A stretch of 41,850 nucleotides of DNA. It comes from an uncultured Prevotella sp. GTDB taxonomy: Bacteria; Bacteroidota; Bacteroidia; Bacteroidales; Bacteroidaceae. The translations under genes were made by a program, and so were the position numbers. Under the pieces are notes generated by a model. That model was not told where the DNA came from. It made no database searches and saw nothing but the letters and a program-made list of their open reading frames with translations. Shown here piece after piece: positions 7,811 through 16,349 of the stretch (the first letter of the stretch is position 1; each line of letters begins with the position of its first letter). The DNA is taken from contig CAMWVS010000025.1 of NCBI GenBank assembly GCA_947177775.1, forward strand, positions 1 to 41,850. The letters are read 5' to 3'.

Positions 7811-9461
7811 GGTCACAGTCGAGGGTGGCGGTATTGTCCCTGTTGTCCGTGGCGGTGAATTTAAGGTGCCGCGTGCGTCCCTCTTTCTTTATAGGAGTGT
7901 TTTTCAGACGGCATGTAACGACAGCGCTTCGACTTTCCTGCTCAAAGAGGACAAACCGGCCGTCAATGTATCCGCGAAATGATTTCACACCACTTTTGTC
8001 GTCCGACAGCGTGAGACGTATGGTGCTGTTGGTGGTCCACGACTGCTGGTTGAGCGGGCAGATGACCGGCGGGCGGTCGTCGTATTCCAGTTCGTAGGAT
8101 GCCCCGAGCTCACGTATGTCTGCCGTCACCCAGCCATCGGAGTATCTGCCTCCTATGAAACGGTCACGGTCATAGTGGCTGACGATGTAGAATTTTTCAG
8201 GGTTGTCCATCTTCCGGCATACGGCGAGGCTTAGCTCGGCCTGCCTTAAGAGCGGGAGAGAACGTTTAGAGAATGAATAGACGGCGGAATATCGGCCGTC
8301 GGCAGGTTCTTTTACGGTCGGCAGGATGAATGTGTCGTCAGGCAGATTTCCGGAGGGGAGGACAAGCTGCATGCCTGGAAGCGAAATCATTCCGGTTTTG
8401 TCCCATTTCATCGGTGAAGCGCCGGACGCTTCGGGTTTTGCTGCGGGAATGTAGCTCCGCTCTCCGCGGATGACGAATGAATAGCTGGAAGTGTTGCCGT
8501 GAATATCGCGCAGGGTATAACAGATGTTATAATTGCGCTCCTCACAGATGTCGATGAAGCCTTTGGCATCATCTGTTCTCAGTATGGACAGACGTGTTCC
8601 CGGATTCAGGAACGACTTCATGAACCACACTCCGGTACGGAAATAATGGTTATAATCACCCCATGAGTTGACCATGCTGTTGCGTTGTACAGGTATATTA
8701 TCGACGTTGCTGTGGAAAATCTCCCGGCCATCAACTGTCAGTACTGTCTCCCTGACACCGTAGTGATTATATGTCGTTTCCGAATAGTCGTTAGCCCAGA
8801 TGGCCAGTCCGATTTTTCCCCATGCCGTGAACGTTCCTGTCAAGGCGTGGGAAGAGAACGGAAACGACTGTTTCTCACTGCTTCCGCAGAACACTCCCTC
8901 CCCTGCTACGGGACAGGCCATGAAGGCGTGGGCCATCGGAGGCAGGCTGTCGCGGACGAACGGCGCAAGGACGTCAAGCGGGTCGATCATGTTCCACGTC
9001 CGTGTTTCGTGAAGTTCAAGGTGAAGATGAGGAGCCGTGCTTGACCCGGTGTTGCCGCTGATGGCTATGAGCTGGCCGCGGGCGACTGGATATTCTGTTG
9101 CTCTGAGGCGTATGTCAGCTTCCGCTGAGGCATTTTTGTACTGCCATCGGCGCAGCAACCGCTGTAGCGATGGGGAAAAAGAACGGAGATGGCAATATAC
9201 GGAGGTATGGCCGTCGGGGTGGGTTACATATACGGCATTGCCGAAACCGTATAGTCCTGTGGTTATCCGGCTGACATAACCGTCACTGATGGAATAAATA
9301 GGTTTACCCTCGACACCGCCCGTCTTTACGTCAATTCCACCGTGGAAGTGGTTTGGCCGTGGCTCACCGAAATTCCCCGCCAGTGTCATTTCGTAGTCAA
9401 CCGGCGGGGAATAGGAACTTGCCGCTATCAGAAGGAATAGTCCGGCAAATATGTTCAGCAT
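7800..9461 (-). CDS. M23 (LytM-type) metallopeptidase, exported
   Basis: A 553-residue exported peptidase. Residues 1-18 (MLNIFAGLFLLIAASSYS) form a short signal or anchor. The LytM domain follows directly. Its zinc ligands are H40 and D44 (HFHGGID) and H146 in HLH (144-146); H90 (YCHL) and H144 match the catalytic histidines. The set is complete, so the enzyme is probably active on peptidoglycan cross-links. The remaining 350 residues look beta-rich and match no domain I can name. The start is the ATG at 9461, which overlaps the nadC stop as ATGCTGA, so translation is probably coupled to nadC. The 3' end overlaps the converging nucleotidyltransferase gene by 11 bases. Confidence 0.88.
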   Translation of the reverse strand: MLNIFAGLFLLIAASSYSPPVDYEMTLAGNFGEPRPNHFHGGIDVKTGGVEGKPIYSISDGYVSRITTGLYGFGNAVYVTHPDGHTSVYCHLRSFSPSLQRLLRRWQYKNASAEADIRLRATEYPVARGQLIAISGNTGSSTAPHLHLELHETRTWNMIDPLDVLAPFVRDSLPPMAHAFMACPVAGEGVFCGSSEKQSFPFSSHALTGTFTAWGKIGLAIWANDYSETTYNHYGVRETVLTVDGREIFHSNVDNIPVQRNSMVNSWGDYNHYFRTGVWFMKSFLNPGTRLSILRTDDAKGFIDICEERNYNICYTLRDIHGNTSSYSFVIRGERSYIPAAKPEASGASPMKWDKTGMISLPGMQLVLPSGNLPDDTFILPTVKEPADGRYSAVYSFSKRSLPLLRQAELSLAVCRKMDNPEKFYIVSHYDRDRFIGGRYSDGWVTADIRELGASYELEYDDRPPVICPLNQQSWTTNSTIRLTLSDDKSGVKSFRGYIDGRFVLFEQESRSAVVTCRLKNTPIKKEGRTRHLKFTATDNRDNTATLDCDLIY

Positions 9462-10303
9462 GCCTTGAAGCTCATGTCGAGACCTTTGACAGAGTGGGTG
9501 AGGGCACCAACGGAGATGAAGTCGACGCCACATTCGGCATAATCGCGTATGGTGTCGAAGGTTATTCCACCGCTTGATTCGGTCTCATAACGGCCAGCAA
9601 CGATTTCTACAGCTTTGCGCGTATCCTCAACAGAGAAGTTGTCGAGCATGATACGGTCGACTCCTCCGCAGTCAATCACCTGCTGGAGTTCGTCGAAACT
9701 GCGCACTTCAATCTCAATCTTCAGGTCAAGTCCTTTCTTCTTCAGATACTCGTGACATCTGTTAATGGCATTTGCGATGCCTCCCGAGAAGTCAACGTGA
9801 TTGTCTTTCAGGAGAATCATGTCAAAAAGACCAATACGGTGGTTGCTTCCTCCTCCGATTTTCACAGCCTGTTTCTCCAGCATACGCATACCGGGAGTGG
9901 TCTTGCGGGTGTCAAGAACACGTGTGTTCGTTCCTTCCAAACGACGTACATACTTGTCTGTCATTGTGGCTATGCCGCTCATGCGCTGCATGATGTTGAG
10001 CATGAGGCGCTCCGTTTGGAGCAGTGAGCGTATGCGGCCGGTGACAACCATAGCCACGTCGCCCTTCTTTACCCTCGTACCGTCTTGCATGAGGACCTCA
10101 ATCCGCATTTCCGGGTCGAAGCGTCTGAACACTTCCTTGGCCACTTCTACGCCGGCCAGAATACCGTCTTCCTTGATGAGAAGGCGCGACTTGCCCATCG
10201 CATCTTCTGGTATGCAACACAAAGTGGTGTGATCTCCATCGCCGATATCCTCTGCGAACGAGAGGTCTATCAGCCTGTCTGTCAATTCGTCTACGCTTAA
10301 CAT
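9455..10303 (-). CDS. nadC: Quinolinate phosphoribosyltransferase (nicotinate-nucleotide pyrophosphorylase)
   Basis: NadC converts quinolinate and PRPP into nicotinate mononucleotide, CO2 and pyrophosphate in de novo NAD synthesis. The 282-residue length is usual. Family motifs are intact: EDIGDGDHTT near the N-terminus, QRMSGIAT, TRKTTPGMRMLEKQAVKIGG (PRPP/quinolinate-binding arginines and lysines), NHRIGLFDMILLKDNH, and the C-terminal barrel strands EIEVRSFDEL, DRIMLDNFS, GGITFDTI and DFISVGALTHS. The other NAD genes (nadA, nadB) are not nearby. Its last 7 bases are shared with the M23 peptidase start, so the two are read as one operon. I see no clear promoter in the 178 bases upstream. Confidence 0.96.
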   Translation of the reverse strand: MLSVDELTDRLIDLSFAEDIGDGDHTTLCCIPEDAMGKSRLLIKEDGILAGVEVAKEVFRRFDPEMRIEVLMQDGTRVKKGDVAMVVTGRIRSLLQTERLMLNIMQRMSGIATMTDKYVRRLEGTNTRVLDTRKTTPGMRMLEKQAVKIGGGSNHRIGLFDMILLKDNHVDFSGGIANAINRCHEYLKKKGLDLKIEIEVRSFDELQQVIDCGGVDRIMLDNFSVEDTRKAVEIVAGRYETESSGGITFDTIRDYAECGVDFISVGALTHSVKGLDMSFKAC

Positions 10304-10481
10304 AATGATAATTTAGTCCTTCGCCCATGCCTTGGAGGCTTGGCGGAGGATTGTGGATTTTATTGTTTGCTTTTGGACCGCTATTCCTGTTGGGCGGCCT
10401 GATGATTGTTTACTTTTTCCGTTCTGTGGCCGGCCTGTTGCGTGTCGGATAAAACATCTTCGCAAGCCGGCGTCTTCTCTT

Positions 10482-10964
10482 TTACAGATAGATGCCAAAG
10501 CCAATGCGAAGCCCAATTGTGCTGTAGTCGCTGTGGCTCTTAAACGAGTGGTTGTAGTAGATCTCCGGTTCAATCGTCACCGTGTGGCTGAGGAAGAAGG
10601 CATAGCCTATCTGTACACTCGGCATGAGGTCGTCGTAATTGCTTCCTTGATGAAGATAGCTGGCTGATGCACCGAGGTAGAGGCCGTTCTGGACGATATA
10701 GTAGCGTGCGCCTACACCGATTGACAGTGCTGCCGGAATGTCCGTCTTCTTGTCGTAACCAATTTGTCCTGTCACCATCCAGTCATCGGTGAAGAAATAG
10801 CCAGCCTTGGCATCCAGACCGAAGTGGCTCTTCTCAGAACCGTTGTAACTCATATTCAGACCCGACAGTGAGGCGCCGATATACTTCTTTCCTTTCTCGA
10901 ACTGAGCGTTGGCTGAGACGGCCATTATCAGACCGACGAGCACAAGTGTTAGTTTTATTTTCAT
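10482..10964 (-). CDS. Small outer-membrane beta-barrel protein
   Basis: A 160-residue exported protein. Residues 1-21 are a type I signal peptide ending in VSANA-Q. The rest alternates polar and aromatic residues in eight or so short strands (KYIGASLSGLNMSY, FGLDAKAGYFF, WMVTGQIGYD, LSIGVGARYYI, GLYLGASASYL, LMPSVQIGYAF, TIEPEIYYNH, STIGLRIGFGIYL), typical of OmpX/OmpA-like barrels, and ends in an aromatic-rich strand suited to BAM recognition. Its ligand is unknown. It begins 3 nt after the cstA stop (TAA ATT ATG), so it is almost certainly translated from the cstA mRNA, which suggests a link with the transporter. Confidence 0.8.
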   Translation of the reverse strand: MKIKLTLVLVGLIMAVSANAQFEKGKKYIGASLSGLNMSYNGSEKSHFGLDAKAGYFFTDDWMVTGQIGYDKKTDIPAALSIGVGARYYIVQNGLYLGASASYLHQGSNYDDLMPSVQIGYAFFLSHTVTIEPEIYYNHSFKSHSDYSTIGLRIGFGIYL

Positions 10965-10967
10965 AAT

Positions 10968-12443
10968 TTATATATTTTGGTTTAAAGTTGAACTTCTTTG
11001 TTTCTTCAGCCATACAGCGAACCATATGGCAGTGGCCATACATGCGCATCCTCCAGCGGTGTAGCTTATGCCGGCAGGCAGATTGAAAGCCTGACGTGAG
11101 ACGAGGAGGAACGTCGTGCATACAGTCGTCATGAACAGAGCGGGTATAAGTGTTACGACGTAAGGCTTGTGCTCACGGGCAAGAAAAACCGTGATTGTCC
11201 ATAGTGTGAATACGGACAGCGCCTGATTGGCCCATCCGAAATATTGCCAGATGATGTTGAAACCATCGGGATTTTCAATCTGCCAATAGAGCATGAGTAT
11301 GGAAATCACAAACAGCGGGATGCTTATGAGAAGCCTTCTGGTGATTGCTTTTTGGTCAATATGGACAAATTCGGAGATAATCAGGCGTGCAGAGCGGAAC
11401 GCCGTATCGCCGCTCGTGATGGGCGCAGCCACAACTCCGAGCAATGCAAGAATGCCACCGGCCACTCCAAGCCAGTCGTTGCAGATGATGTTCACAACAG
11501 CTGGTGCGGACGTGTGGAAGCCCGTTTCGCGTGCAGCATCAATAAGCTGATATCCGGGGGAGGGTTCGCCATAGAAAAAATAGGCTGAAACGGTGGCCCA
11601 GATAAGCGCGACAGCTCCTTCGGTTATCATTGCACCATAGAAAATGGGGCGCCCCATCCGTTCGCTTTTGATGCAACGTGCCATCAGCGGGCTTTGTGTC
11701 GCGTGGAATCCGCTGATGGCTCCACAGGCGATAGTGATGAACAGACAAGGGAATATCTGGTCAGTCCACGCCGGGTCAGCCTTCATACCCATGTTGTCGA
11801 GACCATCCCACAACTCGGGTATGGCCGGCATCTTGACAAACAGCATGACCATCAAGGCGAAAGCCATGAACAGCAACGAGAAAGCAAAAAGCGGATAAAT
11901 CTTTCCTATAATCTTGTCGATTGGCAACATCGTTGCTATGATATAATATATGAAAATGATACTAATCCACATCATGGACGAGCCGCCGATGGAATGGAGG
12001 ATTTCTGCTGGGCTATAGACAAAGACTGTGCCTACCATGACAAGCAGGAGCACCGTGAAGACCAACATGCAACGTTTAGCGGTTGGTCCAAGGTATTTGC
12101 CGATGAGATGTGGCAGCCCGGCGCCATCGTTGCGAATTGAGAGCATACCACTAAGGTAGTCGTGTGTCGCACCTGCGAAAATACATCCTAAAACAATCCA
12201 CAGATAGGCTGCCGGTCCGAACTTTGCGCCCATAATGGCGCCGAAAATAGGTCCGGTTCCGGCGATATTGAGAAACTGTATCATGAAGATTTTCCAGTTC
12301 GGAAGGGCGATGTAATCAATGCCATCGGCTTTTGCTACGGCAGGCGTCAGGCGGTCGTCCGGAGAGAACACCCGCTCAATGAACCGTCCGTAGAAGACGT
12401 AGCCGGCTATCAGAGCCAAAAGACTCAATGTAAAAGAAATCAT
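10968..12443 (-). CDS. cstA: CstA-family carbon starvation / peptide-pyruvate transporter
   Basis: A 491-residue polytopic inner-membrane protein of the CstA family, clearly shorter than the E. coli protein of about 700 residues and matching the short form common in Bacteroidetes and Firmicutes. Conserved blocks include FLNIAGTGPIFGAIMGAKFGPAAYLWI and FAGATHDYLSGMLSIRNDGAGLPHLIG near the N-terminus, then ACGAISGFHATQSPLMARCIKSE and APITSGDTAFRSARLII. About a dozen hydrophobic helices are visible. Family members take up pyruvate or peptides when carbon is short. The promoter at 12480 lies back-to-back with that of the GHL10 gene. The outer-membrane barrel gene follows 3 nt after the stop. Confidence 0.9.
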   Translation of the reverse strand: MISFTLSLLALIAGYVFYGRFIERVFSPDDRLTPAVAKADGIDYIALPNWKIFMIQFLNIAGTGPIFGAIMGAKFGPAAYLWIVLGCIFAGATHDYLSGMLSIRNDGAGLPHLIGKYLGPTAKRCMLVFTVLLLVMVGTVFVYSPAEILHSIGGSSMMWISIIFIYYIIATMLPIDKIIGKIYPLFAFSLLFMAFALMVMLFVKMPAIPELWDGLDNMGMKADPAWTDQIFPCLFITIACGAISGFHATQSPLMARCIKSERMGRPIFYGAMITEGAVALIWATVSAYFFYGEPSPGYQLIDAARETGFHTSAPAVVNIICNDWLGVAGGILALLGVVAAPITSGDTAFRSARLIISEFVHIDQKAITRRLLISIPLFVISILMLYWQIENPDGFNIIWQYFGWANQALSVFTLWTITVFLAREHKPYVVTLIPALFMTTVCTTFLLVSRQAFNLPAGISYTAGGCACMATAIWFAVWLKKQRSSTLNQNI

Positions 12444-12479
12444 TCTCGAAAGGCTGTTGATTAAATAAATTCTTTACTG

Positions 12480-12487
12480 CAAAAGTA
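12480..12487 (-). promoter_or_regulatory. -7 element of cstA
   Basis: TACTTTTG on the minus strand, 36 nt before the cstA ATG. The -33 element is weak. It lies 10 nt from the GHL10 promoter on the opposite strand. Confidence 0.55.
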
Positions 12488-12496
12488 ACCATTTAA

Positions 12497-12527
12497 TTTG
12501 AAATATGGAAAAATAATCATAACTTTG
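12497..12527 (+). promoter_or_regulatory. Promoter of the GHL10 gene
   Basis: A full-consensus Bacteroidetes promoter: TTTG (12497-12500), a 19-nt spacer, and TAACTTTG (12520-12527). It fixes the start of the next gene at 12546. Confidence 0.8.
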
Positions 12528-12545
12528 CGTTCAAATATTCAAAAT

Positions 12546-14231
12546 ATGAAAGTTTTTTGCCAATTAAAGCGATATACAGCAATTCTAATAATCTCATTTT
12601 GTGCCATCTGTCACACTGTCACAGCCCAGCTTCCTGTCCCCAAGCATGAAGTCCGGGCCGTTTGGCTTACAACGATCGGTGGGCTTGACTGGCCGCACAC
12701 ATATGCACGCTCCGCTGCGTCAGTGTCAGTACAGCAGCGTGAACTATGTGACATGCTCGACAAGCTGAAAGCAGCCAACGTCAATACTATTCTTTTGCAG
12801 ACGCGGGTTCGCGGAACGGTCATCTATCCGTCCGAATATGAACCGTGGGACGGATGCTTGTCCGGCGTTCCGGGGCTTGCTCCGGGATATGACGCGCTCG
12901 GATTTGCTGTGGAAGAGTGCCACAAACGTGGTATCGAACTCCATGCCTGGGTGGTCACGCTGCCGTTGGGGAAGTGGCAGAAGGAAGGCTGCCAGCGTCT
13001 GAGAAAGAAATATCCTTCTATGGTCAAGCGCATTGGTGACGAGGGATATATGAATCCGGAAAGTGCTGGAACGGCGGACTATCTCGCGCGTATATGCCGT
13101 GAGATAACGTCGAACTATGACATTGACGGCATCCACCTTGATTACATACGTTATCCCGAGACTTGGCCCGGACGACTCGACCGTGAGCGCGGCCGCCAAA
13201 ACATAACCTCAATAGTCAGCCGTATCAACAGCGCGGTGAAGAGCATCAAACCGTGGGTCAAAATGAGCTGTTCGCCAGTAGGGAAATATGATGATCTGAC
13301 GCGTTATTCGAGTCGTGGATGGAATGCCCGGACGAAAGTCTGTCAGGATGCTCAGGGATGGCTACGGGATGGACTGATGGACGAACTCTTCCCGATGATG
13401 TATTTTCGAGGAGACCAGTTCTATCCTTTCGCGCTCGACTGGAAAGAAAATTCCTACGGACGTATAATATCCATAGGGTTAGGTATTTATTTTATGTCGC
13501 CTAAAGAAAAAAACTGGCCAGGAGATATTGTTGAACGCCAGATGAACGTTCTCCGCCGCCACGGTTTGGGACACGCATATTTCCGTTCACGTTTCTTTAC
13601 GGACAATCTTAAAGGCATCTACGACATAGCCGCTTCCGTGATAGATAGTCATCCTGCATTGATTCCACCCATGACATGGCAGTGGGCGACGGCCCCGTTG
13701 CCACCTTTGTCGCTCACTGTCCGGCATACTCACGACGGTACGCTCCTGACATGGGACGGAGCTGCAGACAGATCGGACGCTCCATATCTATTATATAATG
13801 TATATGCGTCTGACACCTATCCCGTGAACACGGACGACGCTCGCAATCTCATAGCCACGCGCCTTGTTTCCAGAACCATTTTTCTGTCTCGAGGCCCCGG
13901 CGAGCGGCCACTCCATTTTGCCATTACCGCTATGGACCGTTACGGAAACGAGAGTTCCCCGATATTGAGTGACGCCCCTGATGAGGAATATACGTCGACA
14001 CACTATCTGTTCAATGACGGTCGCCGTCTTACGCTTCCCGCGAAAGGACAAGCTTTAGACGCTGAATTCGTTGTGGTAGAAACGTTGCAGGGGAACATCG
14101 TCGCCATGCTTCCATACCGTGGAAGTCACGCCGACATATCGTCTCTTCCGCCAGGCGCGTATGTATTGAAATCCCTTGGACGCAAAGGCGTGTCCCATCG
14201 CATCGGTTATTTCATGAAGAATTATAAATAA
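12546..14231 (+). CDS. GHL10-family glycosyl hydrolase-like protein, exported
   Basis: A 561-residue exported protein. MKVFCQLKRYTAILIISFCAICHTVTA-Q is a signal peptide. A GHL10 (DUF187-type) TIM barrel follows: EVRAVWLTTIGGLDWPHTYA, NTILLQTRVRGTVIYPS, GIELHAWVVTLPLG, DIDGIHLDYIRYPE and DELFPMMYF. E. coli DigH (YddW) of this family cuts peptidoglycan glycan strands stripped of their peptides; that substrate is only a guess here. Residues from about 390 form a fibronectin-III-like domain (LTVRHTHDGTLLTWDGAAD, LHFAITAMDRYGNESSP), then a tail resembling a sorting or beta-sandwich domain. The start is the ATG at 12546: in-frame codons further upstream lie inside the promoter. The gene converges on rubrerythrin. 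Confidence 0.85.
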   Translation: MKVFCQLKRYTAILIISFCAICHTVTAQLPVPKHEVRAVWLTTIGGLDWPHTYARSAASVSVQQRELCDMLDKLKAANVNTILLQTRVRGTVIYPSEYEPWDGCLSGVPGLAPGYDALGFAVEECHKRGIELHAWVVTLPLGKWQKEGCQRLRKKYPSMVKRIGDEGYMNPESAGTADYLARICREITSNYDIDGIHLDYIRYPETWPGRLDRERGRQNITSIVSRINSAVKSIKPWVKMSCSPVGKYDDLTRYSSRGWNARTKVCQDAQGWLRDGLMDELFPMMYFRGDQFYPFALDWKENSYGRIISIGLGIYFMSPKEKNWPGDIVERQMNVLRRHGLGHAYFRSRFFTDNLKGIYDIAASVIDSHPALIPPMTWQWATAPLPPLSLTVRHTHDGTLLTWDGAADRSDAPYLLYNVYASDTYPVNTDDARNLIATRLVSRTIFLSRGPGERPLHFAITAMDRYGNESSPILSDAPDEEYTSTHYLFNDGRRLTLPAKGQALDAEFVVVETLQGNIVAMLPYRGSHADISSLPPGAYVLKSLGRKGVSHRIGYFMKNYK

Positions 14232-14309
14232 TAAAAAAACAGTGGCGAGTTTCATAAGGACGATCGTATGAAACAATCCGGCGTGAACCGAAAGGCATAA
14301 ACATGACGA

Positions 14310-14357
14310 CGACCGTCTCCTCAGATAGGGGACGGTCGCCATTCAGTTTTGTTTTAT
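14310..14357. terminator. Terminator between GHL10 and rubrerythrin genes
   Basis: An 11-bp stem with one G-T pair (14310-14320 with 14328-14338) and a 7-nt loop, followed by a T-rich stretch on the plus strand. It lies between the two converging genes. Confidence 0.75.
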
Positions 14358-14379
14358 AGTATCATGATTCGGTTTCTTA

Positions 14380-14922
14380 TCAATAATTCTCAGGCTTGAG
14401 CTGGAAGTATGCTTGCTCATGGTCGCAGACGGGACAGATCTTCGGAGCCTTTTTGCCGATGATGATGTGGCCGCAGTTTGAGCATTGCCATACAGCTTCG
14501 CCGTCTTTTGAGAAAACTTTCTTGTCACGTACGTTTTTCAGCAGTCTGAGGTAGCGTTCCTCATGGGCTTTCTCTACTGCTGCGACACCGTCAAATTTCT
14601 GGGCAATTTCGGTGAATCCTTCTTCGCGAGCTTCCTCAGCCATACGATGGTACATGTCCTGCCACTCGTAGTTCTCACCGGCAGCTGCATCCTCAAGATT
14701 CCACTCCGTATCGTTCACTTTGCCGCCATGCAGGTACTTATACCATAGCTCGGCATGCTCTTTTTCGTTGGCGGCTGTTTCTTCAAACAGTGCTGCAATC
14801 TGCATGTATCCGTCTTTTCTTGCTTTTGACGCAAAATAAGTGTATTTGTTGCGTGCCATCGACTCTCCTGCGAATGCTTCGAGGAGGTTCTTCTCTGTCT
14901 TTGTTCCTTTCAAATCTTTCAT
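14380..14922 (-). CDS. rbr: Rubrerythrin
   Basis: A 180-residue cytoplasmic peroxide-reducing protein of anaerobes. Residues 1-140 are a ferritin-like four-helix diiron domain with carboxylate/histidine ligands in [34 protein letters not shown] and [11 protein letters not shown]. The C-terminus is a rubredoxin-type iron centre with two Cys pairs (CSNC and CPVC). All metal-binding positions are present. It reduces hydrogen peroxide to water with electrons from rubredoxin-like donors, as expected for a strict anaerobe. It is transcribed alone from a -7 element at 14966, just past the hairpin that ends the asparaginase gene. Confidence 0.97.
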   Translation of the reverse strand: MKDLKGTKTEKNLLEAFAGESMARNKYTYFASKARKDGYMQIAALFEETAANEKEHAELWYKYLHGGKVNDTEWNLEDAAAGENYEWQDMYHRMAEEAREEGFTEIAQKFDGVAAVEKAHEERYLRLLKNVRDKKVFSKDGEAVWQCSNCGHIIIGKKAPKICPVCDHEQAYFQLKPENY

Positions 14923-14965
14923 AACTACATATATTTTAATTAGTGGATAAATGATTATTACGCTG

Positions 14966-14973
14966 CAAATATA
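14966..14973 (-). promoter_or_regulatory. -7 element of rubrerythrin
   Basis: TATATTTG on the minus strand, 43 nt before the ATG. Its -33 region falls inside the palindrome at 14980-15021; no consensus -33 is visible. Confidence 0.5.
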
Positions 14974-14979
14974 ATCACA

Positions 14980-15021
14980 AAATCGGAATAACGTGCTATT
15001 TCTACTGCGTTATTCCGATTT
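14980..15021 (-). terminator. Perfect palindrome: asparaginase terminator and possible rubrerythrin operator
   Basis: A perfect 14-bp stem (14980-14993 with 15008-15021) with a 14-nt loop. On the minus strand it follows the asparaginase stop by about 50 nt and is followed by TTTTGTG, a short T-run. It also covers the -33 region of the rubrerythrin promoter. Confidence 0.65.
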
Positions 15022-15069
15022 ATTCAAGTATTTTAAAATCCGTTTGATAAGGCCTCTTCTGCCAGTTAA

Positions 15070-16104
15070 TTAAACTGAAATCTCCCCGCGTATGCTCCTT
15101 GTCATATAAGCTCTCACTGTCTCCGGATCGTCGTATCTGGCCTGCAGATACATTAGTTTTGTGACTGCGCTTTCCACTGTACTGTCGTATCCGCTGATGA
15201 CACCGGCCGATTTCAGTTGGTAGCCTGTGTCATAACGTCCCATCTCCACTTTTCCTGCCATACATTGGCTGATGTTAATGATGGTTTTTCCCAATGCTGT
15301 CGCTTCACGCAGTGCATTGAGTAACCACGGTTTCTGCGGGGCATTGCCGCTGCCGTATGTACGCATGACGATGGCGCGGAGATTCGGGGTTGCGATGACA
15401 TGACGAACGAGATCCTCTCGTATGCCAGGAAAGATTGTGAATACTATGACATTGTTGTCCAAACGGAAGTGAGGAATCATGGGGCGTGAAAGGTCCGGTT
15501 GTAGGATTCGCTCCTCCTGATAGGTTATGTTCACTCCTGCCTCGACAAGATGGGGATAGTTGAAACTTTCAAAGGCGTCAAATTCGTCGGCACTTTGTTT
15601 CGTTGTACGGTTTCCGCGCAGGAGATGGCCGTTGAAATAGATTCCCACTTCAGGCACCATTGCCGTGCCGTCAGAACGCTTTGCCGATGCAATTTCTATG
15701 CTGGTGATGAGGTTTTCCTTGCCGTCAGTTCGCAATTGCCCTATGGGCAACTGACTTCCTGTGAGGATTACCGGTTTTGTCAGATTCTCCAGCATGTAGC
15801 TCAGGGCAGAAGCAGTATATGCCATTGTGTCTGTACCGTGAAGAATAACAAAACCATCATACCGGTCATAGTTCTCGGCAATGATGTGGGCCAAATCAAC
15901 CCAAAGGGCCGGCGACATGTCGCTGCTGTCTATGGGCGGGTCAAACTGATAGGTGGCAATGTGGGTTGAAAACTGTTTGAGTTCCGGGACATTGTTCAGA
16001 AGATGCTCGAAGTTGAACGGTTCAAGTGCTCCTGTTTGTGGATTCCGGTTCATACCGATGGTTCCACCGGTGTAAATCAGAAGGACATTATTCTCGTACG
16101 TCAT
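15070..16104 (-). CDS. ansA: Type I (cytoplasmic) L-asparaginase
   Basis: Hydrolyses L-asparagine to aspartate and ammonia. At 344 residues with no signal peptide it matches cytoplasmic AnsA rather than the periplasmic enzyme. Catalytic positions are intact: T15 in YTGGTIG, T91-D92 in HGTDTMAYTA, and K169 in RGNRTTK. Further family blocks are PVILTGSQLPIGQLRTDGKENL, FTIFPGI and RTYGSGNAP. It is a single-gene unit, transcribed divergently from the glucuronate isomerase gene, with a -7 element 21 nt before the ATG and a strong hairpin after the stop. Confidence 0.95.
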   Translation of the reverse strand: MTYENNVLLIYTGGTIGMNRNPQTGALEPFNFEHLLNNVPELKQFSTHIATYQFDPPIDSSDMSPALWVDLAHIIAENYDRYDGFVILHGTDTMAYTASALSYMLENLTKPVILTGSQLPIGQLRTDGKENLITSIEIASAKRSDGTAMVPEVGIYFNGHLLRGNRTTKQSADEFDAFESFNYPHLVEAGVNITYQEERILQPDLSRPMIPHFRLDNNVIVFTIFPGIREDLVRHVIATPNLRAIVMRTYGSGNAPQKPWLLNALREATALGKTIINISQCMAGKVEMGRYDTGYQLKSAGVISGYDSTVESAVTKLMYLQARYDDPETVRAYMTRSIRGEISV

Positions 16105-16125
16105 CGTTTACGTAATATTTTTGTG

Positions 16126-16133
16126 CAAAAATA
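16126..16133 (-). promoter_or_regulatory. -7 element of ansA
   Basis: TATTTTTG on the minus strand, 21 nt before the ATG. No clear -33. Confidence 0.55.
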
Positions 16134-16166
16134 CGTAAACTTTTCGAGAATACGGAATTTATTTGT

Positions 16167-16174
16167 TAATTTTG
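16167..16174 (+). promoter_or_regulatory. -7 element, probable uxaC promoter
   Basis: TAATTTTG on the plus strand. It implies a leader of about 170 nt before uxaC, in which I recognise no riboswitch. No nearer -7 element is visible. Confidence 0.45.
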
Positions 16175-16349
16175 TGGCGATAGATGTTCGTTTGCTGCCG
16201 CATTAGGGCGGTTGGGCTGCGATATTAATAAGATAAGGATAAAATCAGCGTTTTCTGTAAGCCTGAAGAACCAAGGTCGGAGTTCATTTCGATTTTGGCT
16301 GGCGAGAAAAGGTGTGTTAATATAAACCTAGTAAAATATAAAGCTAATT

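Noticed and set aside
10429..10471. GCCGGC hairpin just after the small outer-membrane barrel gene
   Set aside because: It has a 3-nt bulge and no T-tract on the minus strand, so I do not call it a terminator.
12498..12545. N-terminal extension of the GHL10 protein from a TTG at 12498
   Set aside because: These codons lie in the promoter (-33 and -7 elements); the signal peptide begins at 12546.
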